Shown here piece by piece: positions 16,194-24,629 of a DNA stretch of 64,000 nucleotides (position 1 is its first letter; each line of letters begins with the position of its first letter). The notes under the pieces were generated by a model. It had not been told where the DNA came from, searched no databases, and worked only from the letters and a program-made list of their open reading frames with translations. A program made the translations under genes and the position numbers. Source of the stretch: Hyphomicrobiales bacterium (GTDB lineage: Bacteria > Pseudomonadota > Alphaproteobacteria > Rhizobiales > Rhizobiaceae); the NCBI GenBank assembly GCA_900469475.1, contig UBXG01000002.1, positions 98,760 to 162,759 on the forward strand, read 5' to 3'.

Positions 16194-17206
16194 GCGGCAC
16201 CTCCTGCTTTTTGCGTGGCGACAATGCCGGGGTGGCCGAGTGGCTTGCCATGTTGCAGCGGATAATTGCATAAGGCTACGCCCAGCTCAGGCCCCTGGCG
16301 CCTCACGCCCTTGTCGCATTCCGGCGTTGCAAAGGAGCAGCGCGGCGCAAAGAGACAGCCCGTCGGCCGATCGTGCTGACCGGGAACGACGCCGGCAATC
16401 GACGGCAGACGCTCGCCGACTTCGGCGCGCTCCGGCAGAGCCGAAAGAAGGGCTGCCGTATAGGGATGGTGCGGGTCGCGGAACAGTTCCTTGACCGGCT
16501 GCTCCTCGACCTTCTGGCCGGCATATTGCACCTGCACGCGCTCTGCCGTTTCGGCGACGACGCCCATGTCATGCGTGATGAGCACGAGCGCCATGCCCTG
16601 CTCCCGCTGAAGGCGCACGAGCAGGTCGAGGATCTGCGCCTGGATCGTCACGTCGAGCGCGGTCGTGGGCTCATCGGCAATCAGAAGCTTCGGATTGCAG
16701 GCGAGCGCCATGGCGATCATGACGCGCTGGCTCATGCCACCGGACATCTGATGCGGGAAGTTCGACAGACGATCCGCAGGGGCTGGAATGCCGACGAGAT
16801 TCAAGAGTTCGATCGAGCGTTCGCGGCGAGCCTTGCGGTCAAGGCCCATATGGATGCGGAGCGTCTCGCCGAGCTGGAAGCCGACCGTGAAGCACGGATT
16901 AAGGCTCGACATCGGCTCCTGGAAGATCATGGCCATGTCCTTGCCGATGATCTTGCGGCGCTGACGCGAGGAGATACCGCGCAGGTCCTTGCCGTCGAAC
17001 ATCATGCGGTCGGCGGTGATCTTCGCCGTCCAGGGCAGAAGGCCCATCATGGCAAGCATGGAGACCGACTTGCCGGAACCGGATTCGCCGACGATCGAGA
17101 GGATTTCTCCCTTGTCGCACGTCAGCGAGACGCCATCGACGGCCCGGAACAAGCCGGACGAGGTCTGAAATTCGACGGAGAGGTTTTCAATATCGAGGAG
17201 TGCCAT
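16190..17206 (-). CDS. dppD: Dipeptide ABC transporter ATP-binding protein DppD
   Basis: A 338-residue ATPase that pairs with DppF. Walker A is [10 protein letters not shown]; the signature reads [16 protein letters not shown]; Walker B is [12 protein letters not shown]; the His switch is ITHDMGVV. The C-terminal Cys cluster [15 protein letters not shown] belongs to the Opp/Dpp domain. The start at 17206 overlaps the dppC stop by one base (TAATG). Upstream in-frame codons lie inside dppC and are not part of this gene. Confidence 0.93.
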   Translation of the reverse strand: MALLDIENLSVEFQTSSGLFRAVDGVSLTCDKGEILSIVGESGSGKSVSMLAMMGLLPWTAKITADRMMFDGKDLRGISSRQRRKIIGKDMAMIFQEPMSSLNPCFTVGFQLGETLRIHMGLDRKARRERSIELLNLVGIPAPADRLSNFPHQMSGGMSQRVMIAMALACNPKLLIADEPTTALDVTIQAQILDLLVRLQREQGMALVLITHDMGVVAETAERVQVQYAGQKVEEQPVKELFRDPHHPYTAALLSALPERAEVGERLPSIAGVVPGQHDRPTGCLFAPRCSFATPECDKGVRRQGPELGVALCNYPLQHGKPLGHPGIVATQKAGGAA

Positions 17207-18114
17207 TACGACCTCTTCAGCTTCGGGTCGAATGCATCGCGCAGGCCGTCGCCCATCAGATTGATGGCAAGAACCGTGATCAGGATGCAGAGACCGGGGA
17301 AAGTAACGAGCCAAGGGTTGCTCTGGAAGAATTCACGCGAATCCGCCAGCATCGTCCCCCATTCCGGCGTCGGCGGCTGGGCACCCTGGCCGAGGAAGCC
17401 AAGGGCAGCGGCATCGAGAATGGCGGAGGAGAATGCCAGCGTCGCCTGGACGATCAACGGTCCCAGGCAGTTCGGCAGGATAGTCTTGAACATCAGCCGC
17501 AGCGGGCCGGCGCCGGCTACGCGGGAGGCGATGACATATTCCTTGTCGCGCTCGGCCATGACGGAAGCGCGCGTCAGGCGAACGAAATGCGGTTGGTTGA
17601 CGATCGAGATCGCGATCATCGCATTGGTCAGGCCTGGCCCAAGGATTGCCACCAGCACCAGGGCGAGCAACAACGAGGGGACCGCGAGGATGATGTCCAT
17701 GATGCGCATGATGATCGTATCGACACGGCCACGCACATAGCCGGCGACGAGACCGATCAGGATGCCGGCGAGCGCCGAAAGCGAGGCAACGACGAGGCCG
17801 ATGAACAGCGAGAAGCGTGTGCCATAGATGAGGCGCGACAGGAGATCACGGCCATTGGCATCGGTGCCAAGTAGGAAGCTGCTGTTGCCGCCCTCCGCCC
17901 AGGCGGGCGGCAGGCGCTGCATGTCGCTGCCATAGGCCACATCGGGATTATGCGGCGCCACGAGACCGGCGAAAATCGCCAGAAACAGGACGAAAAGGAA
18001 GATCGCAAGGCCGATGACGGCGCCCTTGTTGCGAGAGAAATAATACCAGAACTCCGCAAGAGCGGAAGGACGGTCGGATTTGACACTAACCGTTTTGACG
18101 CTAACCGTGCTCAT
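17206..18114 (-). CDS. dppC: Dipeptide ABC transporter permease DppC
   Basis: A 302-residue inner-membrane permease with about six membrane spans. The N-terminal OppC-type segment WYYFSRNKGAVIGLAIFLFV is followed by HNPDVAYGSDMQRLPP and FLLGTDANGRDLLSRLIYG, the usual periplasmic start of DppC/OppC. The cytoplasmic EAA-like loop reads EYVIASRVAGAGPLRLMFKTILPN, where the ATPases dock. It lies nine bases after dppB and overlaps dppD by one base. Confidence 0.94.
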   Translation of the reverse strand: MSTVSVKTVSVKSDRPSALAEFWYYFSRNKGAVIGLAIFLFVLFLAIFAGLVAPHNPDVAYGSDMQRLPPAWAEGGNSSFLLGTDANGRDLLSRLIYGTRFSLFIGLVVASLSALAGILIGLVAGYVRGRVDTIIMRIMDIILAVPSLLLALVLVAILGPGLTNAMIAISIVNQPHFVRLTRASVMAERDKEYVIASRVAGAGPLRLMFKTILPNCLGPLIVQATLAFSSAILDAAALGFLGQGAQPPTPEWGTMLADSREFFQSNPWLVTFPGLCILITVLAINLMGDGLRDAFDPKLKRS

Positions 18115-18123
18115 GGGCCGCTC

Positions 18124-19128
18124 CTAGTGACGAATGCGTGGATTGACGAAGCCGTAGAGCAGGTCGACGACGAGATTGACGAGCATGACGATGCCGGCGA
18201 TCAGCAACAGGCCACCCTGCACCACCGGATAATCGCGCTTGAAGACCGCATCTATCATCCATTTGCCGATACCCGGCCAGGAGAAGATGCTTTCCGTCAG
18301 GATGGCGCCGCCGAGCAGCACGCCGACCTGCAGGCCGATCGTGGTGACGACGGGGATCATCGCATTTCGCAATGCGTGCACGGAAACGACGCGCAGTGGC
18401 GAGAGGCCCTTGGAACGAGCCGTGCGCACATAATCCTCGCCGAGCACTTCGAGCATCGCCGAGCGCGTCTGGCGCGCGATCACGGCGAGCGGGATCGTGC
18501 CAAGCACGATGGTCGGCAGGATCAGCGAATTGAAAGCGGACCAGAAGGCGCCCTTCTGGCCGGACAGCAGGCTGTCGATCAGCATGAAGCCGGTGATCGG
18601 CTTGAAGAAATAGATGAGTCCGATACGGCCCGAAACCGGCGTCCAGTGCAGATAGCCGTTGAAGACGATGATAAGCAGCAGGCCCCACCAGAAGATCGGC
18701 ATGGAATAGCCGACGAGGGCGACGCCCATGACGCTCTGGTCGAACCATGTGCCCCGCTTCACGGCGGCGAAAACACCGGCTGGTATGCCAAGACAGATCG
18801 CGAGGATCATGGCACAGATCGACAGCTCGAGCGTGGCCGGGAAGAAGGTCAAAAAGTCGGTCAGCACGTCACGCTTTGTCGTGATCGAGGTGCCGAGATC
18901 GCCATGAAGGGCATTCCAGACATATCGGCCGTACTGCACGACCATCGGCTGGTCGTAGCCGAGATCGTGCGAGATCTGCGCATGACGCTCCGGCGACATG
19001 ACGCGTTCGCCCGACAGCAGCATGACAGGATCGCCGGGAAGCAGGCGGATGAAAGAGAAGGCGACGATCGATACACCGAGGAATGTCGGGATCAGCACCG
19101 CTAGCCGGCTGAAAAGAAATCGCAACAT
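18124..19128 (-). CDS. dppB: Dipeptide ABC transporter permease DppB
   Basis: A 334-residue permease starting MLRFLFSRLAVLIPTFLGVS, the canonical DppB/OppB opening. It continues with FIRLLPGDPV, a periplasmic domain, and further spans. The EAA loop is DYVRTARSKGLSPLRVVSVHALRNAMIPV. It forms the pore with DppC. It is separated from dppA by 89 bases that carry a strong hairpin, so the binding protein is probably made in excess over this gene. Confidence 0.94.
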   Translation of the reverse strand: MLRFLFSRLAVLIPTFLGVSIVAFSFIRLLPGDPVMLLSGERVMSPERHAQISHDLGYDQPMVVQYGRYVWNALHGDLGTSITTKRDVLTDFLTFFPATLELSICAMILAICLGIPAGVFAAVKRGTWFDQSVMGVALVGYSMPIFWWGLLLIIVFNGYLHWTPVSGRIGLIYFFKPITGFMLIDSLLSGQKGAFWSAFNSLILPTIVLGTIPLAVIARQTRSAMLEVLGEDYVRTARSKGLSPLRVVSVHALRNAMIPVVTTIGLQVGVLLGGAILTESIFSWPGIGKWMIDAVFKRDYPVVQGGLLLIAGIVMLVNLVVDLLYGFVNPRIRH

Positions 19129-19147
19129 GGCAGATGTCCAAATTTTT

Positions 19148-19178
19148 CCGGCGGTCAGACAGACTGTCTGACCGCCGG
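19148..19178 (-). promoter_or_regulatory. Intercistronic stem-loop between dppA and dppB
   Basis: A perfect 14-base-pair stem (CCGGCGGTCAGACA at 19148-19161 with TGTCTGACCGCCGG at 19165-19178) and a three-base loop. On the operon strand A residues, not U, follow it, so it looks like an mRNA-stabilising hairpin that protects dppA mRNA rather than an intrinsic terminator. Confidence 0.65.
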
Positions 19179-19217
19179 ATCGCCCGATACTAGCCGAGCA
19201 TTCTCACAGATTTTTCG

Positions 19218-20813
19218 TTATTCGGCGATATCGACGCCGTCGAAGCGATGAATACCGAGCGGATCCTGGAAGTAGCCCGTGACATTCTTCGTCATCGGCA
19301 TGAAGACTTCCGAGTGATCGATCGTCATCCACGGTGCTTCGCGCTTGAAGACGACCTGAGCCTCTTCGTAGAGCTTCGTGCGCTCCTTGACGTCAGCCGT
19401 CTGTTTGGCCTTCTTCACCAGACCGTCGAATTCCTTGTTGCACCACTGTGCGCGGTTGTTGCCGCCGACAGCGTCGCAGCCGAGCAGCGTGTCAAGGAAG
19501 TTGTCCGGGTCGCCGTTGTCACCGGTCCAGCCGAGGATGGCCGCGCCGTCGCGGTCCTTGGCGGAGGAGAGCTTCAGGTACTGGGCCCAGTCATAGGTGA
19601 CGATCTCGACCTTGACGCCGATCTTGGCGAGGTCCGCCTGCATCAGCTCGGCAGCGCGACGGGCATTCAGCATGTAGGGACGCGACACGGGCATCGCCCA
19701 GATCTTCATGCTGAGATCCTTGACGCCGGCCTTTTCGAGCAGCTTCTTGGCTTCTTCAGGGTTGAACGCGTCGTCCTTGATATCCTTATTGTAGGACCAC
19801 ATGGTCGGCGGGATCGGGTTGGTCGCAACCTTGGCGGAGCCCTGGAAAACGGCATCGACGATGGCCTGCTTGTTGACAGCCATGTTGATGGCCTTGCGTA
19901 CTTCGACCTTGTCGAACGGAGCAACCAGCGTGTTGTAGGCGAGATAGGAAACGTTCAGGCCAGCCTGATCGAGAACCTTGAGATTCTTGTCGGCCTTCAG
20001 ATCCTTGATATCAGCCGCATTCGGATACGGCATGATGTTGCATTCACCGGACTTCAGCTTCTGCGCACGAACGGAGGCGTCCGGCGTGATCGCGAAGACG
20101 AGATCGTCGATCTTTTCCTTGCCCTTGAAGTAGGTTTCGTTCGCCTTGTAGCGGATGACGGCATCCGGCTGATAGGCGACGAAGGTGAATGCGCCAGTGC
20201 CGAGCGGCTGCTGGTTCATCTGCTCCATCTTCTTGTCGGCCTGCAGCTTATCGGCATATTCCTTCGACAGGATCGAGGCAAAGTCCATAGCGAGGTCGGC
20301 GAGGAACGGAGCTTCCGGGCGGTCAAGGACGAACTTGACGGTGAGATCGTCAACCTTGTCGATCGACTTGATGAGCTTCGGGAAGCCCATGCCATCGGCA
20401 TATTCGTAGGTACCGCCGGCGACATATTTTGCCCAGGGGCTGTCAGTGCCGAGCTGGCGGCTGATCGAGAAGATCACGTCATCGGCGTTGAGGTCGCGCG
20501 TCGGCGTAAAGAAATCGGTGGTCTGGAACTTGACGCCCTTGCGGAGCTTGAAGGTGTATTCCTTGCCGTCCGGGGACACCGTCCAGCTTTCGGCAAGGCC
20601 CGGCTCGATTTCGGTGCTGCCATGCTTGAATTCGACAAGGCGGCTATAGACCGTGCGCGACGAGGCGTCGAAAGTATTGCCTCCGGTGTAGAGACCCGGG
20701 TCAAAACCTTCCGGCGAGCTTTCCGAGCAATAGACAAGCGTTTTTGACCAGGCGGACGTCGCCATGACCGAAGCCAAGGCTGTCACTGCCAGCAGGACAG
20801 AAATCTTTTTCAT
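19218..20813 (-). CDS. dppA: Periplasmic dipeptide-binding protein DppA
   Basis: A 531-residue SBP family 5 protein. A Sec signal peptide covers about residues 1-23 (ISVLLAVTALASVMATSAWS), followed by KTLVYCSESSPEGFDPGLYTG, the usual mature start of DppA. Family signatures include LAESWTVSPDGKEYTFKLRKGVKF split across residues 74-97, and LGWTGDNGDPDNFL. It delivers dipeptides, and in some bacteria haem or aminolevulinate, to DppBCDF. First gene of the operon. The 341-base leader region upstream and the hairpin downstream suggest control of its mRNA. Confidence 0.95.
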   Translation of the reverse strand: MKKISVLLAVTALASVMATSAWSKTLVYCSESSPEGFDPGLYTGGNTFDASSRTVYSRLVEFKHGSTEIEPGLAESWTVSPDGKEYTFKLRKGVKFQTTDFFTPTRDLNADDVIFSISRQLGTDSPWAKYVAGGTYEYADGMGFPKLIKSIDKVDDLTVKFVLDRPEAPFLADLAMDFASILSKEYADKLQADKKMEQMNQQPLGTGAFTFVAYQPDAVIRYKANETYFKGKEKIDDLVFAITPDASVRAQKLKSGECNIMPYPNAADIKDLKADKNLKVLDQAGLNVSYLAYNTLVAPFDKVEVRKAINMAVNKQAIVDAVFQGSAKVATNPIPPTMWSYNKDIKDDAFNPEEAKKLLEKAGVKDLSMKIWAMPVSRPYMLNARRAAELMQADLAKIGVKVEIVTYDWAQYLKLSSAKDRDGAAILGWTGDNGDPDNFLDTLLGCDAVGGNNRAQWCNKEFDGLVKKAKQTADVKERTKLYEEAQVVFKREAPWMTIDHSEVFMPMTKNVTGYFQDPLGIHRFDGVDIAE

Positions 20814-21098
20814 GATATCGTTTCCCAGATTGTTATTCTTTTGAAGCCGTGGACACCACCAGAGGTTCCCATCCGGATCGCGCCGATGGAACTTTATTTT
20901 AAGTTTGAAAGCAACAAGCGCCGCCTAAAATTTTTCCAATTTCTAGAGTTTGGAAATTTTTGAACGAAAAAACCTCTGAATTGGTAATTTTCTGGCAAAA
21001 ATTTGCACGCCTTTAGCAGATTCAGAACGATTTGCCGTTTTGCTCTTTCAATCCGCCAACCGCCTATTGCCCGGATAGGAGGCAATACAAATGAAAAT
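20814..21098. other. AT-rich intergenic region upstream of dppA
   Basis: No gene is supported here. The stretch at 20910-21010 is strikingly A/T-rich and contains an imperfect palindrome: TTTCCAA at 20933-20939, TTGGAAA at 20950-20956, with A/T arms beyond. It should carry the dpp promoter and a leader of up to about 200 bases. I could not fix -35 and -10 boxes with confidence. Confidence 0.45.
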
Positions 21099-21123
21099 CC
21101 GCAGCTACCGGCGGTAACTGCGG
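21099..21123 (-). terminator. Terminator of rirA
   Basis: CCGCAGCTACC (21099-21109) pairs with GGTAACTGCGG (21113-21123) with one mismatch and a three-base loop. On the rirA strand it is followed by ATTTTCATTTG. It lies 31 bases beyond the rirA stop. Confidence 0.75.
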
Positions 21124-21154
21124 ACTGAAACATGTTCGAATTTCAGATGACTGA

Positions 21155-21643
21155 TCAGGCGGCCGGGGCTGCAACCACCGGCTTCTTCGCAATCGCCTTG
21201 TGATCCTTGTCGGTAAGGCCGAGGAGGAAATTGATCTGCGGGCGAGCCTTGACAAGGTCGTCGATGGAATATTCGGTCAGAACGTCGAAGAAAGCATTGA
21301 GCGCCTTGCGCAACGCCGAGTTGAGACCGCAGCTATCAACCAGTGGGCATTCCACCACGCCATCCTCGAAGCATTCCGCCATGGCGAAACTGTCTTCGGT
21401 AACACGGACCACATCGAACAGACTGATATCGGTCGCCGGCTTGCCAAGGCGCACGCCGCCATTGCGGCCACGCACCGTTTCGACAAGGCCAGCCTTGGTC
21501 AAGGGCTGCAGAATCTTAAAGAGAAACAGCTCAGATACGCTGTATGCCCTGGCGATTTCCGGAATTCGGCTCAGATGGCCATCATTGGCGGCGCAATACA
21601 TCAGCATGCGCACTGCGTAATTGGTCTGTTTCGTCAAACGCAT
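21155..21643 (-). CDS. rirA: Rrf2-family iron-responsive regulator RirA
   Basis: A 162-residue Rrf2 repressor. The winged helix is at the N-terminus (MRLTKQTNYAVRMLMYCAAN), with a recognition region SVSELFLFKILQPL and wing RGRNGGVRLG. Three Cys at 91, 99 and 105 (AECFEDGVVECPLVDSC) are the Fe-S ligands of this family. Under iron sufficiency RirA represses iron-uptake genes in rhizobia. It lies downstream of a consensus-like promoter and an IRO-type palindrome, so autoregulation is likely. Location beside dpp agrees with my memory of rhizobial chromosomes. Confidence 0.96.
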   Translation of the reverse strand: MRLTKQTNYAVRMLMYCAANDGHLSRIPEIARAYSVSELFLFKILQPLTKAGLVETVRGRNGGVRLGKPATDISLFDVVRVTEDSFAMAECFEDGVVECPLVDSCGLNSALRKALNAFFDVLTEYSIDDLVKARPQINFLLGLTDKDHKAIAKKPVVAAPAA

Positions 21644-21685
21644 GCCGATCTCCTGGAATCAAGGCTGCTTAGGGGGCTGGCCCCG

Positions 21686-21714
21686 TATATAGTGGCTTTC
21701 TTAGTTTTGAACAA
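21686..21714 (-). promoter_or_regulatory. Sigma-70-type promoter of rirA
   Basis: On the minus strand TTGTTC (21709-21714) and TATATA (21686-21691) are 17 bases apart. The -10 box lies about 43 bases before the rirA start. It is the best-formed promoter I can read in this window. Confidence 0.65.
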
Positions 21715-21724
21715 TTCCAAAATA

Positions 21725-21739
21725 TGAAATTCATATTCA
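21725..21739. promoter_or_regulatory. IRO-like operator upstream of rirA
   Basis: The sequence fits TGA-N9-TCA, the iron-responsive operator recognised by RirA, on both strands. It lies inside a perfect palindrome AATATGAA-A-TTCATATT (21721-21737). It sits just upstream of the rirA -35 box and 39 bases before the end of the M48 gene. Confidence 0.6.
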
Positions 21740-21763
21740 GCTTATTTAGAAAGCCTGAGCTCC

Positions 21764-22867
21764 TCACCCCTTCGGCTTCGTCCCCTTCCCCTTCAGCTCC
21801 CTGGCATAACCAAGGATCGCCTGCTTGCGCTCGGGCGTCCCCGGATGGGTTGAGAGCATGCTGGTGCTGCTATGATCGCCAAGTTTCGTTTCAAGGATAT
21901 CGAAGAACCGTGAGAGTGCCGTCGGATCCATGCCCGCCGCCTGCATCAACTCGACAGAGCGGCGATCGGCCTGTGCTTCCGCCTCGCGGGAATAGGAAAG
22001 CGCAAGTAGGCCGCCGCCTTGCGTCAATAGGTCCTGAATGCCGGAACCGACGTCACCAGCTATCAGAAGCACGAGACCCGCAACACCCGCGGCACGGTAA
22101 AGCTGACGCAGGCTGTGCCTGTATTCGACGTGACCGATCTCGTGACTAAGCACGGCGGCAATCAGTTCCTTATCACCGCCGGCGAGTTCGACCAATTGGT
22201 CAGTCAGAACGAGGTTTCCGTCCGGCAGCGCGAAGGCGTTCGGACCGATGAGGCCGCCATCGCGGAAATTCAGATGGTAACGGCCGGCACCACCTTCGGC
22301 ATTTGCGGCTATCGTGGCGAAATCATTGCGAATTTCCGTCTGCTGTGCCGCCGGCAGCTTGCTGGGGCCGAAGGTCACCTGGTCCAATGTCTTCAGCGTC
22401 CCTGCCGACATCATCTCCGGCACCACGGGCGGCGTCGCCAGCACCGCAATCTCCACCAAGATCGGCAGGGCATAGCGATAGATGACCGAAGCAAGGACGA
22501 TCGTCGCAAGAGCAAAGGCGATCAGACGGGGACGAACGATCTCAAGTCCATGAACGAAACCACTGCGTCCCTCGCCGCGGCTTCGCAGGTAAGCATCGAC
22601 GGCGTCATTATCGCAGGTTTCAAAAACCGATTCATTTCCGAACACAATGCGACGCGGGATGGAGCCAACGCGCGGGCTGACCTCGATATCCGAGCGGATA
22701 CCCCAGGCAAGCCGCTTGTCTTCCTCATCCTCTTCAGACGAGAGCACCATGAGAGACCCGCCGATATCCATCAGCCGGGACGGAACCTCCCGGCTGGAAT
22801 GCGGCGGATGCCAGACACCCGTCGCGATCGTCTGCGGATCAGAAGCCAAAGTCGAATCCATCGACAT
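21764..22867 (-). CDS. M48-family membrane metallopeptidase
   Basis: About 367 residues. Zinc-protease motif HEIGHVEYRH (HExxH) lies in the second half, with the downstream Glu ligand in SREAEAQADRRSVELM. One or two hydrophobic segments (RPRLIAFALATIVLASVIY; AGVAGLVLLIAGDVG) anchor it in the membrane. The first 110 residues are less typical and soluble-looking. Members of this group handle membrane or periplasmic protein quality control. The start at 22867 or 22861 overlaps the upstream DUF898 gene by about 20-29 bases, so the pair forms an operon. Confidence 0.85.
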   Translation of the reverse strand: MSMDSTLASDPQTIATGVWHPPHSSREVPSRLMDIGGSLMVLSSEEDEEDKRLAWGIRSDIEVSPRVGSIPRRIVFGNESVFETCDNDAVDAYLRSRGEGRSGFVHGLEIVRPRLIAFALATIVLASVIYRYALPILVEIAVLATPPVVPEMMSAGTLKTLDQVTFGPSKLPAAQQTEIRNDFATIAANAEGGAGRYHLNFRDGGLIGPNAFALPDGNLVLTDQLVELAGGDKELIAAVLSHEIGHVEYRHSLRQLYRAAGVAGLVLLIAGDVGSGIQDLLTQGGGLLALSYSREAEAQADRRSVELMQAAGMDPTALSRFFDILETKLGDHSSTSMLSTHPGTPERKQAILGYARELKGKGTKPKG

Positions 22868-23906
22868 CGAGATATTCCGCGCTGATCGCGTTGCCGGTCG
22901 AGCGGATCTGGTCGAACACGACGCCGATTTCGCCATCGATACTGATCGCCGTATGCTCTGCCAAGAAGCGCTGCATGCGCACCGCCGCCCACGGGCGCAT
23001 CAATCCGAGAGTTAGCAAGGTGACGACGACATTGGAAATCGCAATCCACGCATAGCGCCGGCGACCAAGATCGCTTCTGAGCTCATGACGATGATCGACC
23101 GTTGCCGCCGACCAGACGATGTTGCGCACCGTCGCGCGGTAATAAAGACCAGCGAATAGGTAAATCGGGAAAATAAGCACAATCATCCAATGCCACAGGC
23201 TGAGGCTGCCCATTCCCGGTCCCATCGAGTTGCTGCTGAAACCGATCGCGAAAGCGCTGACAACTCCCAATATCACGATGCTTACGATCATAATCGCGAT
23301 TACGGTGACGAGGGCCTCGTAGAGCGCGCCCAATCGCGGCTCGGTCGAGAACGGCCGATCGCCATAGCGCAGATTGTCGAAGATATATTTATAGAACCAT
23401 CGGCTTGCGATCGGGGACAGTAGCCCAAACGATACAATCGTTACCAGGGCGCCGAGGAAGATTGCCTTGAATGCACCGCCATAGGTCCCCACGAAATCGA
23501 AGCGCACATTGCGATAGCTCGTAACCCGCGCATTGAACCGAAGGCCACGCATGAGGAACCATGGGAATACCACCAGCAAGACGGGCCAGATCACCAAAAC
23601 CGCCAGCGGCGCAATATGCGAAAGTACATTCAACACGAAGAAAACGCCGAATACGATCAGCCGGCCGATCAATATCTGCTTACCCTTGGCATGATATTCG
23701 AAACTGTGGTCCAGAATGACCGTATTCCCATAGAAATACCGGTTCCGGCGGACCTTTGCCCAAGCCGAATAAATACCCAGCGTAACAATCGTCAGCAGAA
23801 TATTGACGATCCAGATGCCGAAATATTCCGAAGCGTTGCCTGTGAAGGAAGCTCTTTGGAAAAAAGGGCTTCCGCCCAGCGGATAATCTTGCTCAACAAC
23901 TGCCAT
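22839..23906 (-). CDS. DUF898 (YjgN-like) multi-spanning membrane protein
   Basis: A 355-residue protein of the DUF898 family. The N-terminal FTGNASEYFGIWIVNILLTIVTLGIY and the following SAWAKVRRNRYFYGNTVIL are typical, and the motif repeats later as RNIVWSAATVDHRHEL. About six membrane spans are expected. Function of the family is unknown. AGGGGAACATAGC precedes the ATG at 23906. It overlaps the M48 protease gene, a frequent arrangement that suggests a joint envelope role. Confidence 0.85.
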   Translation of the reverse strand: MAVVEQDYPLGGSPFFQRASFTGNASEYFGIWIVNILLTIVTLGIYSAWAKVRRNRYFYGNTVILDHSFEYHAKGKQILIGRLIVFGVFFVLNVLSHIAPLAVLVIWPVLLVVFPWFLMRGLRFNARVTSYRNVRFDFVGTYGGAFKAIFLGALVTIVSFGLLSPIASRWFYKYIFDNLRYGDRPFSTEPRLGALYEALVTVIAIMIVSIVILGVVSAFAIGFSSNSMGPGMGSLSLWHWMIVLIFPIYLFAGLYYRATVRNIVWSAATVDHRHELRSDLGRRRYAWIAISNVVVTLLTLGLMRPWAAVRMQRFLAEHTAISIDGEIGVVFDQIRSTGNAISAEYLDVDGFDFGF

Positions 23907-24135
23907 GCTATGTTCCCCTACCCCACAAGAGGACGAGCGTTCCCACCAGCACTCCAAGCAAGCACCAGACGTTGGGCGACGTGTTGCGCGGCACGTCACT
24001 CGCCTTAACATTGCATTTGAGATCAGGAAAACGACCGCCGATCAACGGAAAAATACAGGCTTACCGCAACTTGAGGCGCGAACGGGCAATTTGCAGCAAG
24101 ACTGCAACCTTAATGCCACAACGGCGCCAACTCAC

Positions 24136-24483
24136 TTATGGCACGGAAATCCAGACCGCCATTTCGCAGCCGCCCGGCTCGCGGAAATGAAAACGCCGAC
24201 CGCCGGGAAAATCGAAAGCGGGGCGGGTGATGACGCCGCCGGCGAATTCGACGGCACGCTGAGCAGCTTCCAGATCGGTGGTGCGCACGACGGGCAAAGG
24301 CGTGCCGGCGGCCTCTCCTGCGTCCCCGTCTATGCCGGCATCTATTCCGGCTGCTTCGATGACATGGTAAGTCGGCCCATAGCTGACAAAGCTCCAGTCG
24401 AAGGCTTCCTCGAAGAAGCGGCGTGTCTTCAGGCCGTCTTTCGACGGAAATTCGAGATAGTCGATCTGATAGGTCACGGCCAT
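24136..24483 (-). CDS. VOC-family (glyoxalase/bleomycin-resistance-like) protein
   Basis: A 115-residue single-domain VOC protein. The opening YQIDYLEFPSKDGLKTRRFFEEAFDW is split by a typical strand-helix pattern, and the end FREPGGCEMAVWI carries the expected terminal Glu metal-ligand position. Metal-binding residues are not all obvious. Start is set by GGGAGGG about eight bases before ATG 24483. Substrate unknown; monocistronic upstream of the mmsA terminator. Confidence 0.82.
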   Translation of the reverse strand: MAVTYQIDYLEFPSKDGLKTRRFFEEAFDWSFVSYGPTYHVIEAAGIDAGIDGDAGEAAGTPLPVVRTTDLEAAQRAVEFAGGVITRPAFDFPGGRRFHFREPGGCEMAVWISVP

Positions 24484-24573
24484 TGCGCGGCCCTCCCGTT
24501 GTTCTTGTTTTGTTCTAAATGAAAACAGCGGCCCTGACAAGATGACTCCATCGAAAACAAACGCAATAAAAAA

Positions 24574-24604
24574 GCCGCCGTCCGAAAAAATTCCGGACGA
24601 CGGC
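24574..24604 (-). terminator. Rho-independent terminator of mmsA
   Basis: GCCGCCGTCCG (24574-24584) pairs with CGGACGACGGC (24594-24604) with one mismatch and a nine-base loop. On the mmsA strand the stem is followed by TTTTTTATTG. Strong form. Confidence 0.88.
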
Positions 24605-24629
24605 CGATGGAAGCCAATGATTGCGATGC

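Noticed and set aside
15219..16265. 348-codon plus-strand frame opposite dppF
   Set aside because: Codon-bias artefact; dppF has all ABC ATPase motifs on the minus strand.
19248..20747. 499-codon plus-strand frame opposite dppA
   Set aside because: It lies entirely within dppA on the other strand, and the translation is low-complexity and matches no family.
20814..21098. Riboswitch in the dppA leader
   Set aside because: AT-rich with one imperfect palindrome, but no known riboswitch core could be recognised.
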